DNA of 21,907 nucleotides, taken from the IMG/VR virus record IMGVR_UViG_3300018481_001078, positions 1 to 21,907 of that record. One strand, given 5' to 3'. Position numbers and translations under genes: made by a program. Position 1 is the stretch's first letter. The number at the start of each line of letters is the position of its first letter. Source of the DNA: a virus. The notes beneath the pieces were generated by a model. It made no database searches and was not told where the DNA came from. It saw only the letters and a program-made list of their open reading frames with translations. This document shows, piece after piece, positions 1-6,783 of this stretch.

Positions 1-324
1 CAATTTGATGATCGTACTACAGTTGCACCGTTAAATTCTCAGCTTCGACTTGATAATATTGATGGTTCTGCAGCTACTAAGGTTTGGTTTCATAATAATG
101 ATGCTGATGGTTTAGATTTATCAAATCTATTAACTCTAGTTGAAGAAGACTTTATCATCTTTATTCAAGATAAAAATGATGCTGCTAAATATCAGCGTTA
201 TGTCTCAGTTGGACCTATGATAAATTCAGGAACTTATTGTGAAATACCAGTTTCAAATTTAGCGAGTTCTGGACAACTATCTAATAATCAACGATGTTTT
301 ATTATGGTGTACGGCGGAGGATAA
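1..324 (+). CDS. C-terminal part of a phage structural protein, probably tail or tail-fibre (5' truncated)
   Basis: Frame 1 is open from the first base to TAA at 322-324, giving the last 107 residues of a protein that starts outside the window. The residues include PLNSQLRLDN near the start, a WFHNNDADGLDLS stretch, then FIIFIQDKND and a closing MVYGGG. Alternating short beta segments with a C-terminal 'x-S-G-x-L-x-N-x-Q-R' element resemble the repeated C-terminal module of phage tail and virion-associated proteins. This assignment is pattern recognition from memory, not a search. The AT-rich codon use matches the neighbours. The position before a lysis-like pair and late-promoter elements fits a late structural gene. 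The exact virion role cannot be deduced. Confidence 0.55.
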   Translation, partial: QFDDRTTVAPLNSQLRLDNIDGSAATKVWFHNNDADGLDLSNLLTLVEEDFIIFIQDKNDAAKYQRYVSVGPMINSGTYCEIPVSNLASSGQLSNNQRCFIMVYGGG

Positions 325-352
325 TTCTCTTTTTTGATGGTATAAGTTTTTA

Positions 353-748
353 ATGAATCTGCATGAAATTTTAACTAATGATAATTTCCTTCTGTACGCC
401 TCTAAATTCTATGATAACCCTCAGGTTCATAGCGTTGCTGAGTTTTATGAAGATCTCAAAAGATTCAAATATATTAAGAAACTCATTACCCGATATATAC
501 AAACGGGCGAGTTGAAAGAACGATTAATCCTCAATCACTTTGTAGTACTACTCAACATATTCGGACCAATTCCACTGGTTCGGATATGTTTTCTTAAGAT
601 GCCAGATCATCTAAAATACATCAAGCCTTTCTTCATCCTCCTGAATATTCTCCCCGATAACGTAATGAATATAAATAAGCAGTGCTTCATAAAGACCGAT
701 ATGATTCCAATGGATCAACATATAGTAGATGCACTACGAAAGATATAA
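353..748 (+). CDS. Conserved T4-superfamily hypothetical protein (DUF7207-like)
   Basis: This encodes 131 residues with no signal peptide. The pattern LYASKFYDNPQ near residue 15, then EFYEDLKRFKYIKKLITRY, then GELKERLILNHFVVLLNIFG, resembles a small conserved protein family I recall from T4-like phages of cyanobacteria and alphaproteobacteria (the DUF7207 label is from memory). The mostly helical middle (residues 55-100) is hydrophobic but interrupted by charges and prolines, so I do not call it membrane-spanning. The ATG lies 28 bases after the upstream stop. The gene ends directly against the next start (TAA at 746-748, ATG at 749), so the two are probably co-translated. No function is known to me. 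Confidence 0.7.
   Translation: MNLHEILTNDNFLLYASKFYDNPQVHSVAEFYEDLKRFKYIKKLITRYIQTGELKERLILNHFVVLLNIFGPIPLVRICFLKMPDHLKYIKPFFILLNILPDNVMNINKQCFIKTDMIPMDQHIVDALRKI
670..677 (+). promoter_or_regulatory. Possible T4-type late promoter octamer inside a gene
   Basis: This is an exact TATAAATA on the + strand, 71 bases upstream of the ATG at 749. T4 late promoters consist essentially of this octamer, read by the phage sigma-like factor gp55. The copy sits within coding sequence. In an AT-rich 22-kb window read on both strands, a few exact octamers are expected by chance, so the call is weak. It would give late expression of the putative internal capsid protein at 749. Confidence 0.25.
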
Positions 749-937
749 ATGAAAACCTTCAAAGAGTTTCTCGAAGATACATTTGCTGCAGGCATAGCTG
801 CCAATTCTATTGGCAATGGTACTGCAATTCAGGGATTTGATCCGTTGATGAAAAAGGCTAAAAAGAGAATGATGCTAACGAGGCTTATTGACAATGACAA
901 ACGGAAGAATCTTAATTTCCGTAGTAATCGGAAATAG
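749..937 (+). CDS. Small basic protein with capsid-targeting-like N-terminus
   Basis: This encodes 62 residues starting MKTFKEFLED and ending in a strongly basic tail (KKAKKRMM, DNDKRKNLNFRSNRK). The first residues resemble the capsid-targeting sequence of T4 internal proteins (MKTYQEFIAEA), which directs proteins into the prohead and is removed by the gp21 protease. The match is MKT-aromatic-x-EF-aliphatic-x-acidic. The usual cleavage context, aliphatic-x-E followed by a small residue, is only approximated here. The start abuts the preceding stop. The 3' end overlaps the convergent - strand gene by 63 bases. A small basic protein packaged with DNA is one reading; an unrelated small phage protein is the alternative. 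Confidence 0.6.
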   Translation: MKTFKEFLEDTFAAGIAANSIGNGTAIQGFDPLMKKAKKRMMLTRLIDNDKRKNLNFRSNRK

Positions 938-1360
938 CGTTTCTAACGGATTACATTCTCGAGATAATAACACTTTCAAAAGATATGGACCAGCAGGCAA
1001 GTGTTCAGGTAGTAATGAATATCTAATAATTTTGTGATCAGGTTCTGGTTTGAAAAGAATTACCTCAGATGATAGTGAATAATCAGTATTAGTAGATATA
1101 TTATGAGCAATTCGTACACTTGTAACTTTACAAGTCTTGTATCTTTCTACATAATATGAAATCGTTATTGTATCATTGTGGTTTATTATTACCGTTCCAT
1201 TTCTATCGTATGCATATGAGTCGGCATTTTCTAAAGTAACATGTTCATGTCTTTCATATGGTATGAAATAAGAATCAAATGCCCAATAAGTATAAAATGC
1301 TAAAATCAAATAAATTGGCAATAGCAGTATATATGGAACAGCTCTACGAACACTTATCAT
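875..1360 (-). CDS. Membrane-anchored protein with extracytoplasmic domain, function unknown
   Basis: This encodes 161 residues on the - strand. An N-terminal hydrophobic segment (about residues 7-28, AVPYILLLPIYLILAFYTYW) preceded by VRR suggests a single inside-to-outside membrane anchor. The remainder (30-161) is a soluble beta-rich domain with two separated cysteines (in KTCKVTS and SRECNP) that could form a periplasmic disulfide. The start codon overlaps the stop of the upstream - strand gene by 4 bases, so the two are translationally coupled. The pair stands alone on the - strand behind a late promoter octamer. Phages often place lysis genes this way, so an inner-membrane spanin-like or lysis-regulating role is possible. 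No family was recognised. Confidence 0.65.
   Translation of the reverse strand: MISVRRAVPYILLLPIYLILAFYTYWAFDSYFIPYERHEHVTLENADSYAYDRNGTVIINHNDTITISYYVERYKTCKVTSVRIAHNISTNTDYSLSSEVILFKPEPDHKIIRYSLLPEHLPAGPYLLKVLLSRECNPLETLFPITTEIKILPFVIVNKPR
915..935. terminator. Hairpin between convergent genes, possible weak bidirectional terminator
   Basis: A perfect 7-bp inverted repeat, ATTTCCG (915-921) and CGGAAAT (929-935), has a 7-base loop. It lies where the + strand gene at 749 ends and the - strand gene at 1360 runs in. Neither strand has a clear T-run after it, so intrinsic termination would be weak. The symmetry could reduce read-through between opposing transcripts. It lies inside coding sequence of both genes. 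Confidence 0.3.
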
Positions 1361-1773
1361 TTTTGAACAATCCCTGCTATTGGAAGGGTTGTAATTTTAT
1401 CTGTACTTGATCTCACAACCATTAATGTGAAAGAACTTAATACCGTTATGAGAATAAATCCAACAGCACCGTATACTAATTTTCTAATTGGCTCATATTC
1501 TAATTTTGTTACAAAGAGATTTAAGCCTTGAGATTCATACCTATTAAAAGTTACATCTAGCTTTTCAACAATAACTTTAATAGCACTAATTTTATCATCT
1601 AACATTTTAACACGTTCAGTAATTTTTTCATCAAGTGCTCTCGCTCTATCGGTAAGTCTTTCATCAAGAGCTTTAGCTCTTTCAGACAATCTTGCGAGTT
1701 GTGCGCTTGGACTTTCACGGTGTGGTGGTTCGTCATAATCTGTTTCAAAATCTATTGGCGGTGTTTTTGTCAT
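1357..1773 (-). CDS. Coiled-coil membrane protein with one C-terminal TM segment (XhlA/holin-like topology)
   Basis: This encodes 138 residues on the - strand. The N-terminal 23 residues are polar and acidic. Residues 31-63 are three consecutive 11-residue repeats (ERAKALDERLT, DRARALDEKIT, ERVKMLDDKIS) that predict a coiled coil. A helix continues to about residue 80, then EYEPIRKLVYG leads into a single transmembrane segment at about 99-120 and a short outer tail. Helical coil, then 'E-(F/Y)-x-P-(V/I)', then 'VYGxVGxIL', is an arrangement common in phage XhlA/holin-associated small proteins. It is the first gene of a two-gene - strand unit. Involvement in lysis is inferred from topology and location only. 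Confidence 0.7.
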   Translation of the reverse strand: MTKTPPIDFETDYDEPPHRESPSAQLARLSERAKALDERLTDRARALDEKITERVKMLDDKISAIKVIVEKLDVTFNRYESQGLNLFVTKLEYEPIRKLVYGAVGFILITVLSSFTLMVVRSSTDKITTLPIAGIVQK

Positions 1774-1796
1774 AATTTCTCACGATTCTTTCCTAG

Positions 1797-1804
1797 TATT
1801 TATA
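1797..1804 (-). promoter_or_regulatory. T4-type late promoter octamer for the - strand pair
   Basis: Read on the - strand this is an exact TATAAATA, ending 23 bases upstream of the ATG at 1773. It is followed by an AGGA-like ribosome site. That is the expected position for a T4-type late promoter, which needs the phage gp55 sigma-like factor and the sliding clamp. It fits late expression of the membrane protein pair. Exact position, strand and downstream SD make chance less likely than for the copy at 670. Confidence 0.6.
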
Positions 1805-1825
1805 GTTTCATGGCCCACAATCAGG

Positions 1826-1854
1826 TTGACAAATCGTGCTAAAATATATATAAT
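1826..1854 (+). promoter_or_regulatory. Consensus sigma70-type promoter driving the RNR-primase operon
   Basis: TTGACA (1826-1831) and TATAAT (1849-1854) are both exact and are separated by 17 bases, the optimal spacing. Transcription would start near 1861, leaving an approximately 80-base leader before the nrdJ start at 1941. The host vegetative RNA polymerase should read it without phage factors, so this is probably an early promoter. Confidence 0.85.
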
Positions 1855-1867
1855 TTATTTTTAATGG

Positions 1868-1886
1868 TTTTTGACCGGTGAAAAAA
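1868..1886. promoter_or_regulatory. Dyad-symmetric site just downstream of the promoter, possible operator
   Basis: The palindrome ACCGGT (1874-1879) is flanked symmetrically by a G on each side, a T5 run on the left and an A6 run on the right. It lies at about +7 to +25 relative to the predicted transcription start. The symmetry suits a dimeric DNA-binding protein rather than an RNA hairpin, because there is no loop. No regulator is identified. Confidence 0.35.
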
Positions 1887-1940
1887 GTAGCAAGTTAAAT
1901 ATCGTACATTGTAATCAAAAAAATTTAGTAGGAGATGTGG

Positions 1941-4301
1941 ATGGTAGTTCCAATGCATAATAGTGATATAAAGAAAACATGGAACGACATACCAAATTCA
2001 AAATACAGACAGCTTCATGCAGGAATGGGACAGGCCGTAGCTGAACGTACTATTCTAAGGAAAAAGGACGGGCAGTGGGAAAACTGGGGTGACGTATCTA
2101 AACGAGTAGCAATAGGAAATTCCCTTTTATATAATAAGGGTAATGTCTGGGAAGAGTATATCAGTCTCCAGCAGCATATTGCAAATGCGACAATTCTCCT
2201 ATCTGGTCGACACCTCCAACATGGTGATATTACTCAGCCGACTAGAAACATGGAAGTGTTCACTAATTGTTCTACTGCGGCCGCATCTTTTCTTTCCTTT
2301 TATTTGCTCCTGAATGGTTCTGGCGTTGGACGCTGTTATGACGATGACCTAATCATTATTGATTGGGACAATGCCCCAACTCTTCGTGTTGTACTCTCGC
2401 AAGACCATAAAGACTTTGACTGGTCAGCGCACGAATCCGTTCGTGATGCAGAGCACAAATATGGCAAAGATTCCAAGAATGTGATGTGGTTTAAGGTTCC
2501 CGACTCCCGCGAGGGTTGGGGCCAAGCTCTAGAAGTATGGGAAAATGCTGCATTTGAAAAGATCCATAAGGACAAGATGTTGATCCTTGACTTTTCCGAT
2601 GTTCGTGCAAAAGGTGAACTGATCGGCGGTATGCAAGACCGTCCTGCTTCTGGTCCAGTTCCACTCATGAATGCATTCCGCAAAGCATCATCTCTCAAGG
2701 GTTCTGGCCTTGCTCCTTGGAAGCAGGCCATGTATGTTGACCATTATTTCTCAGAGTGTGTTTTAGTTGGTGGTGCTCGTCGTGCTGCAAGAATGTCAAC
2801 TAAATTTTGGAAAGACCCTGATATTATTGACTTCATTCGTATCAAACGTCCGATCGAATTTAACAATCTTTCACCAGCAGAAGTCCGAGTACGCCTTCTA
2901 GAAAATTCCCAGATATACGGTTTCCTTTGGTCTTCAAATAATTCTGTCTGTGTAGATGAAGAATTTTGGAATTTGATTGATCTTAAACGAACTGAAAAAG
3001 AATATAAAACTGAGAATGCAAAGCATGCTCGTCGGGTACTCAAAGAAATTGAACAGTGCTCATATGGTGATGGTACCGGTGAACCTGGCATTATTAATGT
3101 AGATAAATTGAAGCGTAATGACACTGGTTGGAGCGACTTAATCAACCATTCATTTGTTGGTTCAAAGAAATATGCGCTTCGTGAAGATACCGAATTGTTT
3201 ATGACTAAACTTGCACGAAAGGCGAAAAAGAAAAAGTATAATATGATCGTAAATCCTTGCGGAGAAATTGAACTTTCTGTGCTCGGTGGGTATTGTGTTA
3301 TTGCTGATGTGGTTCCCTTTCATGCCGAAACCTTAGATGAAGCCGAAGATGCTTTCCGTGCTGCTACGCGCGCGCTTATTCGTACTAACACTATGGATTG
3401 CTTATATCGCTCGGAGTCAAAACGAACTAATCGTATTGGCGTCGGCATGACTGGGGTTCATGAATTTGCATGGAAATTCTTTGGTGTAGGTTTCAAGGAC
3501 CTCATTGATCCGGATTTTAAACTCTTCGATGACATTCTTATTCCCGGTGGGCATATTCAATCTATAACTGATCTGAAGGGTAAAGGAAAAGTTGCTGCAG
3601 CTGCATTTTGGAAAACCCTTGAGCGATTCCGTGATGCAGTCATTGATGAAGCAACCAGATATTCAAAGGAACTCGGTGTAACAGTTCCTCACACAATGTT
3701 GACTATCAAGCCCGCTGGAACGACTTCAAAGTTGTTCGGTCTTACAGAAGGCTGGCATCTTCCTTCACTTGCCTTTTATCTTCGCTGGGTTCAATTCCGT
3801 TATGATGATCCGCTCGTTGTAAAGTATATGGAAGCAGGTTACCCGTTTAAAGAGTTGACAACCTATGAGGGAACGGTTATAATTGGTTTTCCAACAGCAC
3901 CTGTTCTTGCAACTATTATGCCATCAGAACATCTTGTAACCGCAGCAGAAGCAGCACCTGAAGAACAATATAAGTGGTTGCAGCTTGGTGAAAAGCATTG
4001 GTTGGGTGATAAGTACGACAATCAAATTTCCTATACACTGAAATATGATCCAGAAAAAGTTGACATGAAACATTTCTCTGATATGCTTCGTAAGTATCAG
4101 CGCACTATTAAATGTTGCTCCGTTATGCCTCAGGAAAATGGTTCTTCATATGAATATCTTCCAGAGGAACAGATCACAAAAGCTAAATACGAAGAAATTT
4201 CTCACATGATCCAGAAGGTCCTTGAGGAAGATATTGATAAGGCTCATATTGATTGTGCCTCAGGTGCTTGCCCAGTCGATTTTAAAGTAAAGGCTGCATA
4301 A
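1941..4301 (+). CDS. nrdJ: Adenosylcobalamin-dependent (class II, monomeric type) ribonucleoside-triphosphate reductase
   Basis: This enzyme reduces ribonucleoside triphosphates to deoxyribonucleotides using vitamin B12 and does not need oxygen. It encodes 786 residues. I chose ATG 1941 because AGGAG at 1930-1934 is 6 bases upstream; ATG 1935 would have no spacer. Visible elements are NCSTAAASF with C110 (first active-site cysteine), the thiyl-radical loop NPCGEIEL with C440, C452 in GGYCVIAD, and a C-terminal redox pair C772/C777 (CASGAC). The C-terminal five-residue spacing matches C731/C736 of the Lactobacillus leichmannii enzyme (residue numbers from memory). No ATP-cone domain stands out at the N-terminus. 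It is the first gene behind a consensus promoter, and it supplies dNTPs for phage replication if host B12 is available. Confidence 0.95.
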   Translation: MVVPMHNSDIKKTWNDIPNSKYRQLHAGMGQAVAERTILRKKDGQWENWGDVSKRVAIGNSLLYNKGNVWEEYISLQQHIANATILLSGRHLQHGDITQPTRNMEVFTNCSTAAASFLSFYLLLNGSGVGRCYDDDLIIIDWDNAPTLRVVLSQDHKDFDWSAHESVRDAEHKYGKDSKNVMWFKVPDSREGWGQALEVWENAAFEKIHKDKMLILDFSDVRAKGELIGGMQDRPASGPVPLMNAFRKASSLKGSGLAPWKQAMYVDHYFSECVLVGGARRAARMSTKFWKDPDIIDFIRIKRPIEFNNLSPAEVRVRLLENSQIYGFLWSSNNSVCVDEEFWNLIDLKRTEKEYKTENAKHARRVLKEIEQCSYGDGTGEPGIINVDKLKRNDTGWSDLINHSFVGSKKYALREDTELFMTKLARKAKKKKYNMIVNPCGEIELSVLGGYCVIADVVPFHAETLDEAEDAFRAATRALIRTNTMDCLYRSESKRTNRIGVGMTGVHEFAWKFFGVGFKDLIDPDFKLFDDILIPGGHIQSITDLKGKGKVAAAAFWKTLERFRDAVIDEATRYSKELGVTVPHTMLTIKPAGTTSKLFGLTEGWHLPSLAFYLRWVQFRYDDPLVVKYMEAGYPFKELTTYEGTVIIGFPTAPVLATIMPSEHLVTAAEAAPEEQYKWLQLGEKHWLGDKYDNQISYTLKYDPEKVDMKHFSDMLRKYQRTIKCCSVMPQENGSSYEYLPEEQITKAKYEEISHMIQKVLEEDIDKAHIDCASGACPVDFKVKAA

Positions 4302-4326
4302 ATTAATTTCTTTTGAAAAGCGTAAA

Positions 4327-5355
4327 ATGAACAATATAGCACTTGATGAAAAATACGTTTCCCTTCTTTCAAATCAACTTCTCCGATTTAAGATTACTCG
4401 TCGAAATCCTTTCCAAGTCAATTTTCGATGTCCGTATTGTGGAGACTCAAAAAAGGATTTACGGAAAGCTCGTGGATATGTGTATGAGAAGAACAGCAAT
4501 CTTTGGTTCTCTTGTCGCAACTGTTCAAAATCCACAAATGTTCCGGCATTAATCAAGCATGTAGATCAACGTCTACATACGGAATATGTCAAGGAAAAAT
4601 ATCAAAATGAACCCTCAGTAAAGGTTCCTCTACAGACAAAAATTGAAGTTACTGAAATAGTCAACGATATTGCTCTATTAAGTATTGACAAATTAGACCC
4701 TTCACATACTGCATATAAGTTTCTTGAAAAACGATTAATTCCAAAAAAAAATTGGAAAAAACTCTTTTATACCGATAAATTCTTTACATTTTCAAACTCC
4801 TTAGAACCAGGAAAATTTAGCAAAGCAGTTTTGAAACATGATGAAGCCCGTATTGTAATACCGTTCTATGACAAACATCATAAGTTGATAACTATCCAAG
4901 GTCGCGCTCTAGGTGACTCTAAGGCAAAATATATTACTATTAAGATTGATAAAACCCAACCACATATATTTGGCGGCGACACTGTAAACCACTCAAAACG
5001 CATATATATAGTCGAGGGACCTTTTGATTCTATGTTTCTCCCTAATGCAATGGCAGCAGCACAATCCGACCTTGCATCTGCAATGATTGAATACGGAGCC
5101 GACCCTTCGGAAGACTATGTTCTTGTTTTTGATAATGAGCCGCGAAATAAAGATATTTGTAGGTTGATGAAAAAGGCCATTGTTGATGGCTGGAAAATAT
5201 GCATTTGGCCATTAATTTTTGCTAAAGATATTAATGAGATGGTACTCAGCGGCATTACAGCCTCTACAGTTCAACATGACATTGATGAGCGAACATTTAA
5301 AGATCTTAGAGCTACGCTTGAACTAGGAAGATGGAGTAAAAAATGGCAAGATTAG
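4327..5355 (+). CDS. DNA primase, T4 gp61-like (zinc ribbon plus TOPRIM)
   Basis: This encodes 342 residues, the same size class as T4 gp61, which makes RNA primers for lagging-strand synthesis with the gp41 helicase. An N-terminal zinc ribbon is visible at C35-x2-C38 (CPYCGD) and C63-x2-C66 (CRNCSK). Residues 226-236 (IYIVEGPFDS) carry the first TOPRIM glutamate (E230), and VLVFDNE (D269) is the metal-binding second motif. It follows nrdJ by 25 bases, in a presumed nucleotide-supply and replication operon. The next gene begins inside its last codons (13-base overlap). Helicase gp41 and the rest of the replisome are not in this window. Confidence 0.88.
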   Translation: MNNIALDEKYVSLLSNQLLRFKITRRNPFQVNFRCPYCGDSKKDLRKARGYVYEKNSNLWFSCRNCSKSTNVPALIKHVDQRLHTEYVKEKYQNEPSVKVPLQTKIEVTEIVNDIALLSIDKLDPSHTAYKFLEKRLIPKKNWKKLFYTDKFFTFSNSLEPGKFSKAVLKHDEARIVIPFYDKHHKLITIQGRALGDSKAKYITIKIDKTQPHIFGGDTVNHSKRIYIVEGPFDSMFLPNAMAAAQSDLASAMIEYGADPSEDYVLVFDNEPRNKDICRLMKKAIVDGWKICIWPLIFAKDINEMVLSGITASTVQHDIDERTFKDLRATLELGRWSKKWQD

Positions 5356-5582
5356 TACATGTTTATGATGAAGAAGTTTATGGTGAAAATGAAGCCTTTT
5401 ATGATGCGGATACAGGAAAACTCGTGCATACATGGAATGTCAATGATGCTTCCTGGTTTGTTGAATTAGAGCCTGTTTTTAAAAAGTACGGAATTAAGTT
5501 TTTAAGTGATAGAGGTAACAAATTTCATAAGAAATTTATTGCCTATTTAGAAGACAAATATTGCAATGAGAAGGAAGAATGA
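5343..5582 (+). CDS. Small conserved phage protein, unknown function
   Basis: This encodes 79 residues beginning MARLVHVYDEEVYGENEAFYDADTG. It is acidic and aromatic-rich, with a likely alpha/beta fold and no cysteine motif or membrane segment. A GGAG (5333-5336) lies 6 bases before the ATG. The gene overlaps the end of the primase gene by 13 bases, so its synthesis is probably coupled to primase translation. It has the look of the small conserved genes beside replication genes in T4-like phages, but I do not recognise a function. Confidence 0.75.
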   Translation: MARLVHVYDEEVYGENEAFYDADTGKLVHTWNVNDASWFVELEPVFKKYGIKFLSDRGNKFHKKFIAYLEDKYCNEKEE

Positions 5583-5583
5583 T

Positions 5584-5799
5584 ATGGGATGGAGTCACGG
5601 AAGCGCTGTTTTTAGCGACATTATTTCAGCATTAAAAGAACATATTGAAGATGATGAACTACGAGTACTTGTTTATTTCGATCTAATCAGCGCTTTTGAA
5701 AATGCTGATTGCGATAATCTTAATGAATGCTTAGGCGAAGATCCTTCTTTCGATGAAGCATATTACGAGTTGAATCCAAGTGACCCAGACGAAGAATGA
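5584..5799 (+). CDS. Small acidic conserved phage protein, unknown function
   Basis: This encodes 71 residues starting MGWSHGSAVFSDII. I chose ATG 5584 over an earlier in-frame ATG at 5566 because AAGGAAG at 5571-5577 sits about 6 bases upstream and the MGWS N-terminus is shared by similar small proteins I recall from phages and alphaproteobacteria. The C-terminal half has the pattern FENADCDNLNECLGEDPSFDEAYYEL and is strongly acidic. Two cysteines are six residues apart. Its function is unknown; the acidity would suit a protein-binding or DNA-mimic role, but this is speculation. The next gene starts within its 3' end. Confidence 0.75.
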   Translation: MGWSHGSAVFSDIISALKEHIEDDELRVLVYFDLISAFENADCDNLNECLGEDPSFDEAYYELNPSDPDEE

Positions 5800-5959
5800 A
5801 AGGCTAAATGAGGTCTGGGATAAGCTATCTATCGCAGATCAACTTTCCTCCCAAAGCCATGCTAAATATCTGATAGAACGCGGATATAGCCTAGGTGACT
5901 GGGAAGAGTTATCTAAAATAATTGCTTACAATAGGAGTCTAGAAACTAAATCCACATGA
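5780..5959 (+). CDS. Short GTG-initiated protein, unknown function
   Basis: This reading frame of 59 residues opens with GTG at 5780, overlaps the preceding gene by 20 bases and closes with TGA at 5957-5959. The protein (MTQTKNERLNEVWDKLSIAD, then SQSHAKYLIERGYSLGDWEELSKIIAYNRS) has a normal residue balance and predicted helices. It accounts for the otherwise empty 190 bases between 5799 and 5991. The ribosome site is weak (GAG at 5767-5769), so coupling to the upstream gene is likely. No other frame here encodes a sensible protein. Confidence 0.6.
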   Translation: MTQTKNERLNEVWDKLSIADQLSSQSHAKYLIERGYSLGDWEELSKIIAYNRSLETKST

Positions 5960-5990
5960 TAAATATTACCAGGAATAGGAAATTCTTGGT

Positions 5991-6422
5991 ATGTGGTTTT
6001 TTGAAGGTAAGGAATTTAAGGGTGACATTGCCGATGAGACGATCGGCTTTGTCTATCAGATAACTAAAATTGATGATGGCAGAAAATATATAGGAAAGAA
6101 ATTATTTAGGTTTAGTAGAACCAAACAGGTTAAAGGTAAAAAGAAGAGATTCAAAATAGCCTCTGATTGGAAAACTTATTATGGATCAAATAAAAAATTA
6201 CTTGCAGACGTTGAACTTTTTGGTAGCGAGTTTTTTAGAAGGGATATATTACATCTATGTAAGAGTAAGGGAGTATGCTCTTATCTCGAAACAAAAGAGA
6301 TCATTTTACAAGATGCTTTGTTATCGAATGAATATTATAACGAATGGATTACTGCTAAAATATCGAGGAGTCATCTAAAGGATCTCACTAATGAAACCAA
6401 AACCAAAAAGAGAAAAATATAA
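5991..6422 (+). CDS. GIY-YIG-like endonuclease family protein (variant motif)
   Basis: This encodes 143 residues. The GIY-YIG core is recognisable in altered form: FVYQITKIDDGRKYIGKK (about residues 20-37) supplies the 'YIG', while the first 'GIY' is replaced by GFVYQ. It is followed by SDWKTYYGSNKKLLADVELFGSEFF and an LETKEIILQDALL helix that can provide the catalytic glutamate. Proteins of this layout are common in T4-like phages and relate to Seg-type homing endonucleases, but many act as stand-alone phage proteins. It is not flanked by a split gene, so an actively homing element is not evident. AGGA lies 10 bases upstream. The end overlaps the next gene by 32 bases. Confidence 0.7.
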   Translation: MWFFEGKEFKGDIADETIGFVYQITKIDDGRKYIGKKLFRFSRTKQVKGKKKRFKIASDWKTYYGSNKKLLADVELFGSEFFRRDILHLCKSKGVCSYLETKEIILQDALLSNEYYNEWITAKISRSHLKDLTNETKTKKRKI

Positions 6423-6723
6423 GCGAAAATCAGATTATATAACTGTTATCCAAAGTGAGGTTATGCTCCAACTAGGTCAAAGGATACATGTTCATCGACA
6501 ATTGCTCAATAATATTATGTCTAAAAATATTGAACAACTCGAAGAACTAGGCGCGATAAATGTCATTGTAGAAGTCGATGGTTTATATCAGGCATCTCTT
6601 GATGCTATCCTTGATAGTCTCTCAGATTGTCTAGATATGAATCTTGCAAAAGAGAGTTTATCCGCGATTAAAGACTCAATGTATATCCGTCGTGGATTAG
6701 TAAAGTTTGAAAAAACTACCTGA
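6391..6723 (+). CDS. Conserved hypothetical phage protein, helical
   Basis: This encodes 110 residues with a very basic start (MKPKPKREKYKRKSDY) followed by a helical, mixed-charge body and no cysteines. AAGGA at 6378-6382 is 8 bases upstream of the ATG. The gene overlaps the GIY-YIG gene by 32 bases. The basic N-terminus could bind nucleic acid, but I do not recognise a family. It is the last gene before the promoter at 6730 and so may end the nrdJ-led transcription unit, although no terminator hairpin was seen after it. Confidence 0.65.
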   Translation: MKPKPKREKYKRKSDYITVIQSEVMLQLGQRIHVHRQLLNNIMSKNIEQLEELGAINVIVEVDGLYQASLDAILDSLSDCLDMNLAKESLSAIKDSMYIRRGLVKFEKTT

Positions 6724-6729
6724 AAAAGA

Positions 6730-6759
6730 TTGACAACCTTAAACCAACTGATATATAAT
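6730..6759 (+). promoter_or_regulatory. Consensus sigma70-type promoter for the DUF2693/heptose operon
   Basis: TTGACA (6730-6735) and TATAAT (6754-6759) are both exact, with an 18-base spacer. The predicted start near 6766 leaves about 18 bases before the start codon at 6784. It lies in one of the few gaps on the + strand, directly after a stop codon. Confidence 0.85.
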
Positions 6760-6783
6760 TAACCATGAATAGGAAACATGATA

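Noticed and set aside
2336-3145. Long open frames on the - strand opposite nrdJ (2336-2731 and 2744-3145)
   Set aside because: They are antisense shadows of a well-conserved coding region, with serine- and arginine-rich low-quality protein sequence and no ribosome sites.
5991-6422. Active homing endonuclease invading a gene
   Set aside because: No split gene or intron boundary was seen around it and the first GIY motif is altered; a resident phage protein is more likely.
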